A stretch of 64,000 nt of DNA, from contig NZ_VISR01000025.1 in assembly GCF_007827595.1 (NCBI RefSeq), forward strand, positions 62,001 to 126,000, read 5' to 3'. Position 1 is the stretch's first letter. Every line of letters begins with the position of its first letter. A model generated the notes under the pieces. It was not told the origin of the DNA. It did no database searches and saw only the letters and a program-made list of their open reading frames with translations. Source of the DNA: Streptomyces sp. BK340 (GTDB lineage Bacteria > Actinomycetota > Actinomycetes > Streptomycetales > Streptomycetaceae). Positions 23,882 through 33,205 of the stretch are shown here, one piece after another. The translations under genes were made by a program, and so were the position numbers.

Positions 23882-24341
23882 CGGCACCGGCCACCGGGAT
23901 CAGCAGCCGGAGGAGACCAACCGCCCTTCGCCGGCACCGGTCTTCACCCAGGCCGCCTCACGGAGCAGCCGCAGTCCGCTGAGGCCGGCGACGACCGTCG
24001 AACCCTCGTGGCCGAGGACACCGAGCGGCAGCGGCAGGGTGGCCGCGATGTCCCGGCTGGGCCGGCCCGACACCCCGGACCCGGACCGCCCGGCGGGCCG
24101 GCCGCCGTGAGGGTGGTGGTCACCGGCCGCTGTGCGCCGGGCGCCGACGGGCTGGTCTTCGACCGGCTGGTGAACGGCGGGACCGTGACCGGGCCGGAGA
24201 TCCACGGCCTCGTCGCGGCGGCCCTGCGCTGAGCCCTACGACGACCACGACGCGGGCTCACGCGGTCCGGCCCGGAAGCACCCGTCTCCCCCGCAGGCGG
24301 CGGCATTCCTCAGGATCGAAGGGGAGTTGTCGTGCCCGCGG
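23882..24341 (-). pseudogene. C-terminal remnant of a heavy-metal P-type ATPase (about 23900-24058) in a 460-bp gap
   Basis: On the reverse strand 23900-24058 encodes RDIAATLPLPLGVLGHEGST then VVAGLSGLRLLREAAW and a stop. This matches the last membrane helices of P1B-type metal ATPases (PLGVxGHEGSTVLV.LNGLRLL). Nothing upstream continues it, so all catalytic parts are gone. The forward strand at 24115-24232 has a short ending VFDRLVNGGTVTGPEIHGLV that I cannot place. The remaining sequence to 24341 shows no gene. Confidence 0.6.
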
Positions 24342-25505
24342 TCAGGGCGGCACCGCCCGCACCGCGCGCAGTACCGCCCAGACGACCGAGATGAGCGGGA
24401 CGGCGACGACGGCTCCGATCACCCCCGCGACGATGCTGCCCGCGATGACGGACACGGCGACGACGAGCGGGTGCAGCCGGACCGCCCAGCTCATCACCAG
24501 CGGGTGCAGCACATGCCCTTCGAGCTGGCCGATGACGACGATGAGCACGAGCACCGCCGCGGCCGTCAGCGGCCCGCGCCCGGCGAGCGCGATGATCGTG
24601 GCCACGCCGAGCGCGACCGGTGAGCCCACCAGGGGCACGAACGTGGCGAAGAACTCCAGCAGCGTCAGCGGCAGCGCGAGCGGCACCCGTAGCACGAGCA
24701 GCGCGATGCCGACGAGCACGGCGTTGGTGGCCGCCACGATGATGATCCCGCGCGTGTACCCGGCGAAGGTGCGCCAGGCGGCACTCCCCGCCCGGTCCCA
24801 GGCCGGCCGGGCAGTGCCCGGCAGCAGCTGGTCGCGCGCCCAGCGCCACATGCGCTCGCCGGAATGCATGAAGAAGGCGGAGGCGAACAGCGCGAGCGCG
24901 GCGCCCGTGACCACCTCGACCACCCTGCCCAGTCCCGACAGGGCGCTGCTGAGCAGGCTGGCCCGGTGCGCGGAGACGTAGTCGGTCACCTGGCGCTGCA
25001 GATCGGAGAGCCGGCCGGGGCTGAGCCGGAACGGCGGACGCTGCAGCCACAGTTCGATGCGGTGGATGCCGCCCCGGAACTCGCCGGCCAGCCTGGCCGA
25101 CTCGCTCGCCACCGCGTTGCCCACGAGCGCCAGCAGGCCGAGCAGGATCAGCAGGCTGCCGACGAGTGCGAGGGCGACGCTCACCGGCCTCGACAGGACG
25201 CGGTCGAGGAAATCGACGATGGGGCGCAGCACCGAGGTGACGACGAGGGCGAGGAACAGGGCGACGGCGATGAGCTGGAAGCGGCCGAGGATGCTGAAGA
25301 CGCCGTAGACGACGATGCCGACGAGGATGAGGCGCCAGGCGTAGGCCGCGGCGATCCGCAGCCATGGCACCGTGCGCCCGCCGGCCGGGCCGTCCGGCTC
25401 GGACCGGGCGACCGCCGGGAGCCGCACGGAGTGCGCCGGCCGGCTGCCGAGTACCACCGCACCGGAGCGACGTCCGCCGCCCGTCCGCCGACCCGCACCG
25501 CCCAC
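24342..25505 (-). CDS. AI-2E family transporter / PerM-like membrane protein (387 aa)
   Basis: Polytopic permease of the AI-2E exporter-like family. After a basic N-terminus there are eight or so hydrophobic segments: LILVGIVVYGVFSILG, LIAVALFLALVVTSVLRP, VALALVGSLLILLGLLALV, a large loop (IHRIELWLQRPPFRLSPG), VVTGAALALFASAFFM, IIIVAATNAVLVGIALLV, FFATFVPLVGSPVALGVATI and AVSVIAGSIVAGVIGAVV. EGHVLHPLVMSWAVRLHPLV near the end is the family hallmark. Substrate unknown. The ATG has basic residues following; a start at GTG further in is possible. Confidence 0.88.
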   Translation of the reverse strand: MGGAGRRTGGGRRSGAVVLGSRPAHSVRLPAVARSEPDGPAGGRTVPWLRIAAAYAWRLILVGIVVYGVFSILGRFQLIAVALFLALVVTSVLRPIVDFLDRVLSRPVSVALALVGSLLILLGLLALVGNAVASESARLAGEFRGGIHRIELWLQRPPFRLSPGRLSDLQRQVTDYVSAHRASLLSSALSGLGRVVEVVTGAALALFASAFFMHSGERMWRWARDQLLPGTARPAWDRAGSAAWRTFAGYTRGIIIVAATNAVLVGIALLVLRVPLALPLTLLEFFATFVPLVGSPVALGVATIIALAGRGPLTAAAVLVLIVVIGQLEGHVLHPLVMSWAVRLHPLVVAVSVIAGSIVAGVIGAVVAVPLISVVWAVLRAVRAVPP

Positions 25506-25614
25506 CAGGCCTCCCGCCTCCTCCTCGCACCCGCATCCCGACTGCCGGGCACATTCAGAGAACGGTAAGGGCTGGCCGGAGAACGGGGCGGCGCAACGCG
25601 CGGTAACGAGGACT

Positions 25615-26034
25615 TCACAACCCGTGGGCGCGCTCCACGGGCAGCAGCTCCCTGATGTCCGCCGGCAGCGCCCCCGCGATCCGCTCGGTCAGCTCCGGAG
25701 CCAGGGCGGCGTCCAGCACCTCCAGTACGGCCGCGGCGTCGCGCAGGGCCGTGTCCTCGTCGGTGCCGGCCCGGTCGGCGATCCGTCCGGCGAAGACGGG
25801 CAGCCCGAACCGCTCACCCGCGGTGCCCGAGTCGGCGCCGCCCGACGTGTCCGCCGCCAGCCGCATGTCGGCCGCCAGATCCGGCGGCAGCTGAGCGGCC
25901 ACATGGCGGGCGAGCCCGGACGGCAGCCGTTCCGAGAGCGTGCTCACCACGGCGTGCGTCGCCCGCTCGGCCGCCCCCCGGTCGGGCAGCTGGGCGAGTG
26001 CCTGCACCTTTCCGATGATCTCGTCGTGATGCAT
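25615..26034 (-). CDS. DUF2267 family protein, third copy (139 aa)
   Basis: Begins MHHDEIIGKVQALAQLPDRG with AERATHAVVSTLSERLPSG and LARHVAAQLPPDLAADMRL. A C-terminal half with DAAAVLEVLDAALAPELTER and IAGALPADIRELLPV gives the second DUF2267 helical repeat. GGAAGG lies upstream of the ATG. It is outside the mobile element and divergent from hypX by about 235 bp; this shared gap has no further ORF of note. Confidence 0.85.
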   Translation of the reverse strand: MHHDEIIGKVQALAQLPDRGAAERATHAVVSTLSERLPSGLARHVAAQLPPDLAADMRLAADTSGGADSGTAGERFGLPVFAGRIADRAGTDEDTALRDAAAVLEVLDAALAPELTERIAGALPADIRELLPVERAHGL

Positions 26035-26268
26035 GAGGCCGGTTCCTTCCTCACGCCATGGGATCACTTCCAGCGTGGGGGCGGGCCCGTCGGGGGCCCG
26101 GCCCGTCCTTCCATCGTGCCGCCGGGGCACGGCCCTCGCATCCGCGCCCGCGCGGCCCGGCGGACCGCCCCGAACACGATCCGGATGGACGAAGAGGCCC
26201 CGCCGCGGCGAACGAAACGCCGCAGGGGTTCTTCACGGCTCCCCCAAGAGGGACGAACATGCCATGTC

Positions 26269-27996
26269 ATGGACATTTTGCTCGTGGCCAGCGCGTTCAA
26301 CAGCCTCTCCCAGCGGCTGTACGCCGAACTCTCCGACCTGGGACACCGCGTGGACGTCGTACTCGCCACGCACGGCACGGACCCGGTCCGTGCCGCCGTA
26401 CAAGAACTGCGCCCGGACCTGGTCGTCGCGCCGATGCTGAAGACGGCCCTGCCGGAGGACGTCTGGCGGGAGCGGACCTGCCTCATCGTGCATCCGGGGC
26501 CGCCCGGCGACCGCGGCCCGTCCGCGCTGGACTGGGCCATCGCCGACGGGGCGCCACGCTGGGGCGTGACGGTGCTCCAGGCCGAGGCGGCCATGGACGC
26601 CGGGGACATCTGGGCCGCGGAGCCGTTCCCCGTGCCGTCCGTCGGCAAGAGCGACCTGTACCGCAACGAGGCCTCCGACGCCGCCGTGGCCGCCGTCCTG
26701 CTCGCCGTACGCAGGTTCGCCGACGCCTCGTTCAAACCGCGCCCGCAGACCGGCGACCCCGACACCTCCCAGGCCCCCGTGCACGTCGTGTGGCGCGACT
26801 CCTTCCGGCAGGATCGGCGGCGGATCGACTGGGCGCGCGACAGCACCGAGACCGTGCTGCGCAAGCTCCGCGGCGCCGACTCGCAGCCCGGCGTCCTGGA
26901 CGAACTCCTCGGCCACGAGGTGTTCCTGCACGGCGGGCACCCCGAGGACCGGCTGCGCGGCCGCCCCGGCGAACTCATCGCGACCCGGGCGGGCGCGGTC
27001 TGCCGGGCCACCCGGGACGGCGCCGTGTGGATCCCGGAACTGCGCCCGCGCAAGAACTCGGGCGACCCGGCGCCCTTCCGCCGCCCCGCCGCCTCCGTGC
27101 TCGCCTCGCTCACCGGCACGCTCGGACTCCCGGAAGCCGGCGTCCCGGTCGAACTGTCCCCGCGCCGCCGCACCTGGACCGACATCCGCTACCGGCAGCG
27201 CGGCGGCGTCGGCTTCCTCGGCTTCTCCTTCCCGGGCGGAGCGATGAGCACCGACCAGTGCCGCAGACTGCTCGCGGCCTACCGGTACGCGCAGGCCCGC
27301 CCCACCTCCGTCCTGGTGCTCGGCGGCGCCCGCGACTTCTTCTCCAACGGCATCCACCTGAACGTCATCGAGGCCTCCGCCGACCCGGCCGAGGAGTCCT
27401 GGACCAACCTCACCGCCATGGACGACCTCGTGGAGGCCGTGCTGCGCACCACCGACCGGCTGGTGGTGGCCGCGCTCGCCGGCAACGCGGCCGCCGGCGG
27501 CGCCATGCTCGCCCTCGCCGCCGACCAGGTCTGGTGCCGTACCGGTGCCGTCCTCAACCCGCACTACCGGCGGATGGGCCTGTACGGATCCGAGTTCTGG
27601 ACGTACTCGCTGCCGCGCCGTGCCGGGGCCGACACCGCCCACCGGCTGACGGAGGAGGCCCTTCCGCTGAGCGCCGCGTCGGCCGCGCGGCTCGGGCTGG
27701 CGGACCGGCTCGTGCCCACCGGGCCGGGGGAGTTCGCCGCCGAGGTCGAGCGACTGGCCGCCGCCCTCGCAGCGGACCCGGACCTCGGGCGGCGCATCGC
27801 CGCCAAGGCCGCGGCACGCCACGCGGACGAGCAGGTACGGCCGCTCGCGGACCACCGGCGGGACGAACTCGCCCGGATGTACGCCATCTTCTTCGATCCC
27901 ACGGCCCCGTACCACGCCCTGCGCTCGGCCTTCGTCCGCAAGAAGCCCACCGGCGACGCCCGCCCCCTCGCGCCGGCCGTCGGAGCCGTCAGGTGA
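26269..27996 (+). CDS. hypX: Hydrogenase maturation protein HypX (575 aa)
   Basis: HypX makes the CO ligand of the [NiFe] site aerobically from formyl-tetrahydrofolate through formyl-CoA. Residues 1-270 are formyltransferase-like (MDILLVASAFNSLSQRLYAE; IVHPGPPGDRGPSALDWAI; WGVTVLQAEAAMDAGDIWA), and residues from about 300 are enoyl-CoA hydratase-like with VLVLGGARDFFSNGIHLNVI, the oxyanion-hole ALAGNAAAGGAMLALAADQV and LNPHYRRMGLYGSEFWTYS (YxxxxLYGSE.W). ATG after GAGGGACGA. First gene of the hyp operon; the stop overlaps the protease gene (GTGA). Presence of HypX fits an oxygen-tolerant hydrogenase. Confidence 0.93.
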   Translation: MDILLVASAFNSLSQRLYAELSDLGHRVDVVLATHGTDPVRAAVQELRPDLVVAPMLKTALPEDVWRERTCLIVHPGPPGDRGPSALDWAIADGAPRWGVTVLQAEAAMDAGDIWAAEPFPVPSVGKSDLYRNEASDAAVAAVLLAVRRFADASFKPRPQTGDPDTSQAPVHVVWRDSFRQDRRRIDWARDSTETVLRKLRGADSQPGVLDELLGHEVFLHGGHPEDRLRGRPGELIATRAGAVCRATRDGAVWIPELRPRKNSGDPAPFRRPAASVLASLTGTLGLPEAGVPVELSPRRRTWTDIRYRQRGGVGFLGFSFPGGAMSTDQCRRLLAAYRYAQARPTSVLVLGGARDFFSNGIHLNVIEASADPAEESWTNLTAMDDLVEAVLRTTDRLVVAALAGNAAAGGAMLALAADQVWCRTGAVLNPHYRRMGLYGSEFWTYSLPRRAGADTAHRLTEEALPLSAASAARLGLADRLVPTGPGEFAAEVERLAAALAADPDLGRRIAAKAAARHADEQVRPLADHRRDELARMYAIFFDPTAPYHALRSAFVRKKPTGDARPLAPAVGAVR

Positions 27997-28583
27997 GCCC
28001 CGCACGGTCCCCGCTGCTCGTCGCGGGCGTCGGCAACATCTTCCTCGGCGACGACGCGTTCGGCCCCGAGGTGATCCGTGCCCTCGACCGGCGCCCGCTG
28101 CCGCCCGAGGCGCGGGTGCGGGACTTCGGCATCCGCGGCATGGACCTCGCCTACGCGCTGCTGGACGGCTGCGCCACCGCCGTCCTGGTCGACGCGGCCC
28201 CGCGCGGACACAGCCCCGGCACCCTCACCCTGGTCGAGGCGGAACCGCCCGACGGCAACGCCGTGCCCGAGGCGCACGGCATGGACCCGCAGAAGGTGCT
28301 GGCCCTGGCCGCGCACCTGGGTGACGAGCCGCTGCCCAGGGTCCTGGTCCTGGCCTGCGAGCCCGGCGTCCTGCCGAGCGGCGACGAGGACATCCTGCCC
28401 GGGATCAGCGCACCCGTGCGGGAGGCGGTCGACCGGGCCGTGGACGCGCTGCACACCCTGGTCCCCGTACTGCTGGCCGACCCCGCCGCACCCGCACCGC
28501 CGTTGGGCCGCACGATGGAATCCGGGCCCCCGCACGCGGCTGCGCTGCCCGGACTCGCGGCCGACGGAGCCGAAGATCGGTGA
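27993..28583 (+). CDS. Hydrogenase maturation protease (196 aa)
   Basis: HyaD/HybD/HycI-type endopeptidase that removes the C-terminal tail of the hydrogenase large subunit after nickel insertion. Seen: LLVAGVGNIFLGDDAFGPEV with the metal-binding Asp/Glu of GDDAFGPE, DFGIRGMDLAYALLDG, VLVDAAPRG, and the later MDPQKVLALAAHLGDEPLP and VLACEP with His of AHGMDP. The usual length is about 160; the C-terminal 35 residues (ADPAAPAPPLGR...) are an extension. GTG overlaps the hypX stop. Its target is the tail at the end of the large subunit (36307-38100). Confidence 0.9.
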   Translation: MSPARSPLLVAGVGNIFLGDDAFGPEVIRALDRRPLPPEARVRDFGIRGMDLAYALLDGCATAVLVDAAPRGHSPGTLTLVEAEPPDGNAVPEAHGMDPQKVLALAAHLGDEPLPRVLVLACEPGVLPSGDEDILPGISAPVREAVDRAVDALHTLVPVLLADPAAPAPPLGRTMESGPPHAAALPGLAADGAEDR

Positions 28584-28644
28584 GACCCCGTGCCGTACCT
28601 GACACGGCCGGGGCTTTGCCGCACGACTCCGAGGAGCTGCGCCC

Positions 28645-29370
28645 ATGTGCCGGTCCGACGTCAAGCAGGCCGTCCTGGCGAAGAACGACGACCTGGCCGC
28701 GAGCCTGCGCGACGATCTGACGCGACAGGGCGTCGCGGTGGTCAACCTGCTGTCCAGCCCGGGCAGCGGCAAGACCGAACTCCTCGGGCGGATCCTGGCC
28801 CGAGCGGTGGAGCGCGGCGTTCCGGTCGCCGCGCTCACCGCCGACCTCGCGACCGAGAACGACGCCGTCCGGCTGGCGCGTTCGGGCGCCCCCGTCCAGC
28901 AGCTGCTCACCGACGGACTGTGCCATCTGGAGGCCCGGCAGGTACGCGGGCGCCTGGAAGGCTGGCTGCCGGCGGACACCGCGGTGCTCTTCGTGGAGAA
29001 CGTCGGCAACCTCGTCTGCCCGGCCTCGTACGACCTCGGCGAGACCCTGCGGATCGTCCTGATGGCGGTGACCGAGGGCGAGGACAAACCGCTGAAGTAC
29101 CCGACCGCGTTCGGCTCGGCCCACCTGGTCGTCGTCACCAAGACCGACCTGGCCGAGCCGGCCGGCTTCGACGAGATGACCTTCCGGGCGAACGTCCAGC
29201 GGGTCAACCCGGGGGTGGAGATCGTACGGTCGTGCGCGCGCACCGGCGACGGCGTCGACACCCTGCTGGCCCACGCCCTCGCCGCCCGGCACGGCGCCCC
29301 GCCGCACCGGCCTCCGCTCGCCCCGCATCCCCACGGTCACCACCACGCCGCCTCCGCCCCCGTCTCGTGA
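28645..29370 (+). CDS. hypB: Hydrogenase nickel-insertion GTPase HypB (241 aa)
   Basis: GTPase that delivers nickel with HypA. G1 is NLLSSPGSGKTELLGR (about residues 33-48), followed by ALTADLATENDAVRLA, the metal/dimer motif CHLEARQV and TAVLFVENVGNLVCPAS, and G4 VVVTKTDL. The N-terminal CxxCGC nickel motif is absent (MCRSDVKQAVLAKND), but the C-terminus is histidine-rich (APHPHGHHHAAS), which may store nickel. Overlaps hypF by GTGA. Confidence 0.93.
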   Translation: MCRSDVKQAVLAKNDDLAASLRDDLTRQGVAVVNLLSSPGSGKTELLGRILARAVERGVPVAALTADLATENDAVRLARSGAPVQQLLTDGLCHLEARQVRGRLEGWLPADTAVLFVENVGNLVCPASYDLGETLRIVLMAVTEGEDKPLKYPTAFGSAHLVVVTKTDLAEPAGFDEMTFRANVQRVNPGVEIVRSCARTGDGVDTLLAHALAARHGAPPHRPPLAPHPHGHHHAASAPVS

Positions 29371-31769
29371 CCGCACCCGTCTCCGGACCGGTCCGCCGCC
29401 GGATCACCGTGCGAGGCACGGTGCAGGGGGTCGGCTTCCGGCCGTTCGTGCACCGGCTGGCCGCCGACCTGGAGCTGGCCGGGTTCGTCAGCAACACCGC
29501 GAACGGCGTGCTCATCGAGGTCGAGGGCCCGATGGGCGAAGTGGGCAGGTTCTTCGACCGGTTGACCGAGCAGCCGCCCCCGCTGGCGGCCGTGACGGGT
29601 GTCGGCTTCGAGGACGTCCCCGCCACCGGCGTCACCGGCCCGTTCACGATCCGCCCCACCGAGCAGTCGGCGGGCCGCACCCAGCTCCCGCCCGACACTG
29701 CGACCTGCGCCGACTGCCTGCGCGAGCTGGCCGATCCGGCCGACCGCCGCCACCGCCACCCCTTCATCACCTGCACCCACTGCGGCCCCCGCTTCACCAT
29801 CGCCACGGGGATGCCGTACGACCGCGCGGCCACCACCATGGCCGGCTTCCCGATGTGCCCCTCCTGCGCCCGGGAGTACGGCGCCCCCGACGACCGGCGC
29901 TTCCACGCCCAGCCCGTCGCCTGCCCCGACTGCGGCCCGCGGCTCCGCCTGATCCCCGCCGACGGAACCGACGTCCGCCCGGCCCGGGACACGGACGCCC
30001 TGGCCACGGCTCGGGCGCTGCTGGCCGCGGGCCGGATCGTCGCCGTGAAGGGCGTCGGCGGCTACCACCTGGCCTGCGACGCCACCGACCCACGCGCCGT
30101 CGCCACCCTGCGTGCCCGCAAGGAACGCGGCGGCAAGGCCTTCGCCGTGATGTGCGCCGACCTCGGGACGGCGGAGCGCGTCGCGGCCCTCTCCGACGCC
30201 GAACGCGCCGCACTCACCAGCGCCCGGCGCCCCATCGTCCTGCTGCGCAGACGCACCCCCACGGACGGGCTCCGCCTCGCCGACCAGGTCTGCCCGGGCA
30301 GCCCGCACGTGGGCGTGATGCTGCCCTACACCCCCGTGCACACCCTGCTGTTCGGGCTGCCCGGCGATCCCCCCGGCCCCCGGGCACTGGTCATGACCAG
30401 CGGCAACCGCTCCGGCGAGCCCATCGTCACCGACGACGCCGAGGCGCTGACCCGGCTGGCCTCACTCGCCGACGCCTGGCTCGCCCACGACCGGCCCATC
30501 GCCTCCCCGTGCGACGACTCCCTGCTGCGGGTGCGCCCCGACGGCACCGAACAGGTGCTCCGGCGCTCCCGCGGCTATGTCCCCCGCCCGCTGCGCCTCC
30601 CGCTCCCGGTCCGTCCCACGCTCGCCGTCGGCGGCGACCTGAAGAACGCGCCCTGCCTGGGCGAGGGGGACCTCGCCTGGTTCGGTCCGCACATCGGCGA
30701 CATGGGCGACCTGGCCACCCTCGAAGCCGCAGAGAGGGCCGAACTGCACCTCGGCCGCCTCACTGGAGTCACCCCCCGACTGGTGGCCGCCGACCGGCAC
30801 CCCCGTTATCACTCGACGGGTTGGGCACGGACACGATCGACCCGACTCGGACTCCGGTCACCGACGCTGGTCCAGCACCACCACGCCCACATCGCCTCGG
30901 CGATGGCCGAACACGGCCTCGACGGCACCACCCCCGTCATCGGCGTCGCATTCGACGGCACCGGGTATGGCGACGACGGCACCGTGTGGGGCGGCGAGGT
31001 GCTGCTCGCCGACTACACCGGCTACCGGCGCTTCGCCCACCTCGCCCCGGCCCCGCTGCCCGGCGGGGACGCGGGCGTCGCCAACCCCTGCCGGCTGGCG
31101 CTGGCCCGGCTGTGGGCGGCGGGTCTGCCGTGGGAGCGGGACCTGCCGAGTGTCGCCGCGTGCTCGGAGTCCGAACGCACCGTGCTGCGACAGCAGTTGG
31201 AACGCCAGGTGGCATGTGTCCCCACGTCCGGTATGGGCCGTCTCTTCGATGCCGTGTCGTCTCTGGTCGGCGTGTGCCACCGCGCCGGGTACGAGGCGCA
31301 GGCCGCGCTGGAGCTGGAGGCCGCTGCGACGGAGGCGTGGCACGCGGACACCAGGGCGTACCGCTTCGGTTTCCGGACCCTCCCGCCACTCCACGAAGTC
31401 CCCTCCGTCCGGCCTCTCGGCGCACTGGACCGGGCGGGCAGATGGGAGATCGCACCCCCGCTGCGGGCCGTCCTCGCCGACCTGCGGCGCGGCACCCCCA
31501 CCCCCGTGCTCGCGGCCCGATTCCACCGGGGCGTGGCCCGGGCCGTCACGGAGATCTGCCGGCGGGCCCGCGGCACGACCGGCCTGACCACGGTCGCCCT
31601 CACCGGAGGCGTCTTCGCCAACGCCCTGCTGGAGGAGGAGTGTGCCGCCCTGCTGGCCACGGACCGGTTCACGGTCCTCCGGCACCGCGAAGTACCCCCC
31701 AACGACGGCGGGTTGGCACTCGGTCAGCTCATGGTCGCGGGAACAGCAACCAACCACGAGACGGAGTGA
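29367..31769 (+). CDS. hypF: Carbamoyltransferase HypF (800 aa)
   Basis: Makes the carbamoyl group that becomes the cyanide ligands. Domains in order: acylphosphatase (RGTVQGVGFRPFVHRLAADL, about 10-95), two zinc fingers (TCADCLRELADPADRRHRHP; CTHCGPRFT; MCPSCAREY; CPDCGPRL, about 110-190), YrdC (IVAVKGVGGYHLACDATDP; ERGGKAFAVM; MTSGNRSGEPIV, about 205-395), and the Kae1-like domain (VQHHHAHIASAMAEHGLDG; GVAFDGTGYGDDGTVWGGEV; ALTGGVFANALLEEEC). All ligands look intact and the length is normal. GTG start in the hypB stop. Confidence 0.96.
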   Translation: MTAPVSGPVRRRITVRGTVQGVGFRPFVHRLAADLELAGFVSNTANGVLIEVEGPMGEVGRFFDRLTEQPPPLAAVTGVGFEDVPATGVTGPFTIRPTEQSAGRTQLPPDTATCADCLRELADPADRRHRHPFITCTHCGPRFTIATGMPYDRAATTMAGFPMCPSCAREYGAPDDRRFHAQPVACPDCGPRLRLIPADGTDVRPARDTDALATARALLAAGRIVAVKGVGGYHLACDATDPRAVATLRARKERGGKAFAVMCADLGTAERVAALSDAERAALTSARRPIVLLRRRTPTDGLRLADQVCPGSPHVGVMLPYTPVHTLLFGLPGDPPGPRALVMTSGNRSGEPIVTDDAEALTRLASLADAWLAHDRPIASPCDDSLLRVRPDGTEQVLRRSRGYVPRPLRLPLPVRPTLAVGGDLKNAPCLGEGDLAWFGPHIGDMGDLATLEAAERAELHLGRLTGVTPRLVAADRHPRYHSTGWARTRSTRLGLRSPTLVQHHHAHIASAMAEHGLDGTTPVIGVAFDGTGYGDDGTVWGGEVLLADYTGYRRFAHLAPAPLPGGDAGVANPCRLALARLWAAGLPWERDLPSVAACSESERTVLRQQLERQVACVPTSGMGRLFDAVSSLVGVCHRAGYEAQAALELEAAATEAWHADTRAYRFGFRTLPPLHEVPSVRPLGALDRAGRWEIAPPLRAVLADLRRGTPTPVLAARFHRGVARAVTEICRRARGTTGLTTVALTGGVFANALLEEECAALLATDRFTVLRHREVPPNDGGLALGQLMVAGTATNHETE

Positions 31770-31772
31770 CCC

Positions 31773-32063
31773 ATGTGTCTGGCAGTGCCCGGCAAGGTCG
31801 TGGCCATCGACGACGGCGCCGACCCGCTCACCGGGCTGATCGATTTCGGCGGAGTGCAGAAGCAGGCGTGCCTCGAGTACCTGCCCGATGTGCGGGTCGG
31901 TGAGTACGTCATCGTCCACGTCGGGTTCGCCCTGCAGCGCCTGGACGAGGAGTCGGCCCGGGCGTCCCTGGAGCTGTTCGAGCAACTCGGACTGCTGGAG
32001 GAGGAGTTCGGCGACGCCTGGGAGCAGGCGGCCCGGCAGGAGAGCGGGAGTGAGGCCCAGTGA
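31773..32063 (+). CDS. hypC: Hydrogenase maturation chaperone HypC (96 aa)
   Basis: Carries the Fe(CN)2CO unit between HypD and the large-subunit precursor. It begins MCLAVPGKVVAID, whose exposed Cys2 is the essential iron ligand, and continues IDFGGVQKQACLEYLPDV and YVIVHVGFALQRLDEESA. Length normal. It starts 3 bp past hypF, and its stop overlaps hypD (GTGA). Confidence 0.95.
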   Translation: MCLAVPGKVVAIDDGADPLTGLIDFGGVQKQACLEYLPDVRVGEYVIVHVGFALQRLDEESARASLELFEQLGLLEEEFGDAWEQAARQESGSEAQ

Positions 32064-33205
32064 AGTACATCGACGAGTTCAACGACCCCGATCTGGCACG
32101 CCGGCTGCTCGACGAGATCCGGGCCTCGGTCACCCGCCCCTGGGCGCTGATGGAGGTCTGCGGCGGCCAGACCCACTCCATCATCCGGCACGGCATCGAC
32201 CAACTCCTGCCGGAAGAGGTGGAGTTGATCCACGGTCCGGGCTGCCCGGTGTGCGTCACACCTCTCGACATGATCGACAAGGCGCTGGCGATCGCCGCCC
32301 GGCGGGACGTGATCTTCTGTTCCTTCGGCGACATGCTGCGGGTGCCCGGCACCGACCGGGACCTGTTCCGGGTCAAGGGCGAGGGCGGTGACGTACGGGT
32401 GGTGTACTCGCCGCTCGACGCTCTCGAACTCGCCCGCAGGAACCCGGACCGGCAGGTCGTCTTCTTCGCGATCGGCTTCGAGACCACCGCCCCCGCCAAC
32501 GCCATGGCCGTGCACCAGGCCCGCCGCCAGGGCGTGCACAACTTCACCCTGCTGGTGTCCCATGTCCGGGTCCCCCCGGCGATCGACGCCATCATGTCGG
32601 CGCCCGCCTGCCGGGTGCAGGGCTTCCTCGCCGCCGGGCACGTGTGCAGCGTGATGGGCACCGCCGAGTACCCGGACCTGGCCGAGAAGCACCGGGTCCC
32701 GGTCGTCGTCACCGGCTTCGAACCGCTCGACATCCTCGAGGGCATCCGGCGCGCCGTCCACCAGCTGGAGCGCGGTGAGCACCGGGTGGAGAACGCCTAC
32801 CCCAGGGCCGTACGCGAGCAGGGCAACCCGGCGGCCCTGCGCATGATCGAGGAGGTGTTCGAGGTCACCGACCGCAACTGGCGCGGCATCGGGCCGATCC
32901 CGGTCAGCGGCTGGCGCCTGACCGACGCCTTCCGGGCCTACGACGCCGAGCACCGCTTCGACGTCGCGGGCATCCGTACCGAGGAGCCCGCCGCCTGCCG
33001 GGCCGGCGAGGTGCTGCAGGGCCTGATCAAGCCGACCGAGTGCGCCGCGTTCGGCACGACCTGCACCCCGCGCACCCCACTCGGCGCCACCATGGTCTCC
33101 AGCGAGGGCGCCTGCGCCGCCTACTACCTGTACCGCCGGATGACCGACGCCCCGGCACGGCAGGGATCCCGCATCCCGCAGGAGGAGATGAACCCCGTTG
33201 GCTGA
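32060..33205 (+). CDS. hypD: Hydrogenase maturation iron-sulfur protein HypD (381 aa)
   Basis: Assembles Fe(CN)2CO with HypC and HypE. Family motifs present: MEVCGGQTHSIIRHGID (Cys), LIHGPGCPVCVTPLDMID (the CPVC thiols), FSFGDMLRVPG-type FCSFGDMLRVPGTDRDL, FFAIGFETTAPANAMAV, VQGFLAAGHVCSVMG and the C-terminal cluster ligands in EPAACRAGEVLQGLIKPTEC then FGTTCTPRTPLGATMVSSEG. GTG start overlapping hypC. Confidence 0.95.
   Translation: MKYIDEFNDPDLARRLLDEIRASVTRPWALMEVCGGQTHSIIRHGIDQLLPEEVELIHGPGCPVCVTPLDMIDKALAIAARRDVIFCSFGDMLRVPGTDRDLFRVKGEGGDVRVVYSPLDALELARRNPDRQVVFFAIGFETTAPANAMAVHQARRQGVHNFTLLVSHVRVPPAIDAIMSAPACRVQGFLAAGHVCSVMGTAEYPDLAEKHRVPVVVTGFEPLDILEGIRRAVHQLERGEHRVENAYPRAVREQGNPAALRMIEEVFEVTDRNWRGIGPIPVSGWRLTDAFRAYDAEHRFDVAGIRTEEPAACRAGEVLQGLIKPTECAAFGTTCTPRTPLGATMVSSEGACAAYYLYRRMTDAPARQGSRIPQEEMNPVG

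Noticed and set aside
24115..24232. Short forward frame ending VFDRLVNGGTVTGPEIHGLV
   Set aside because: Looks like a C-terminus of some protein but I could not assign it, and no upstream part exists; not annotated as a gene.
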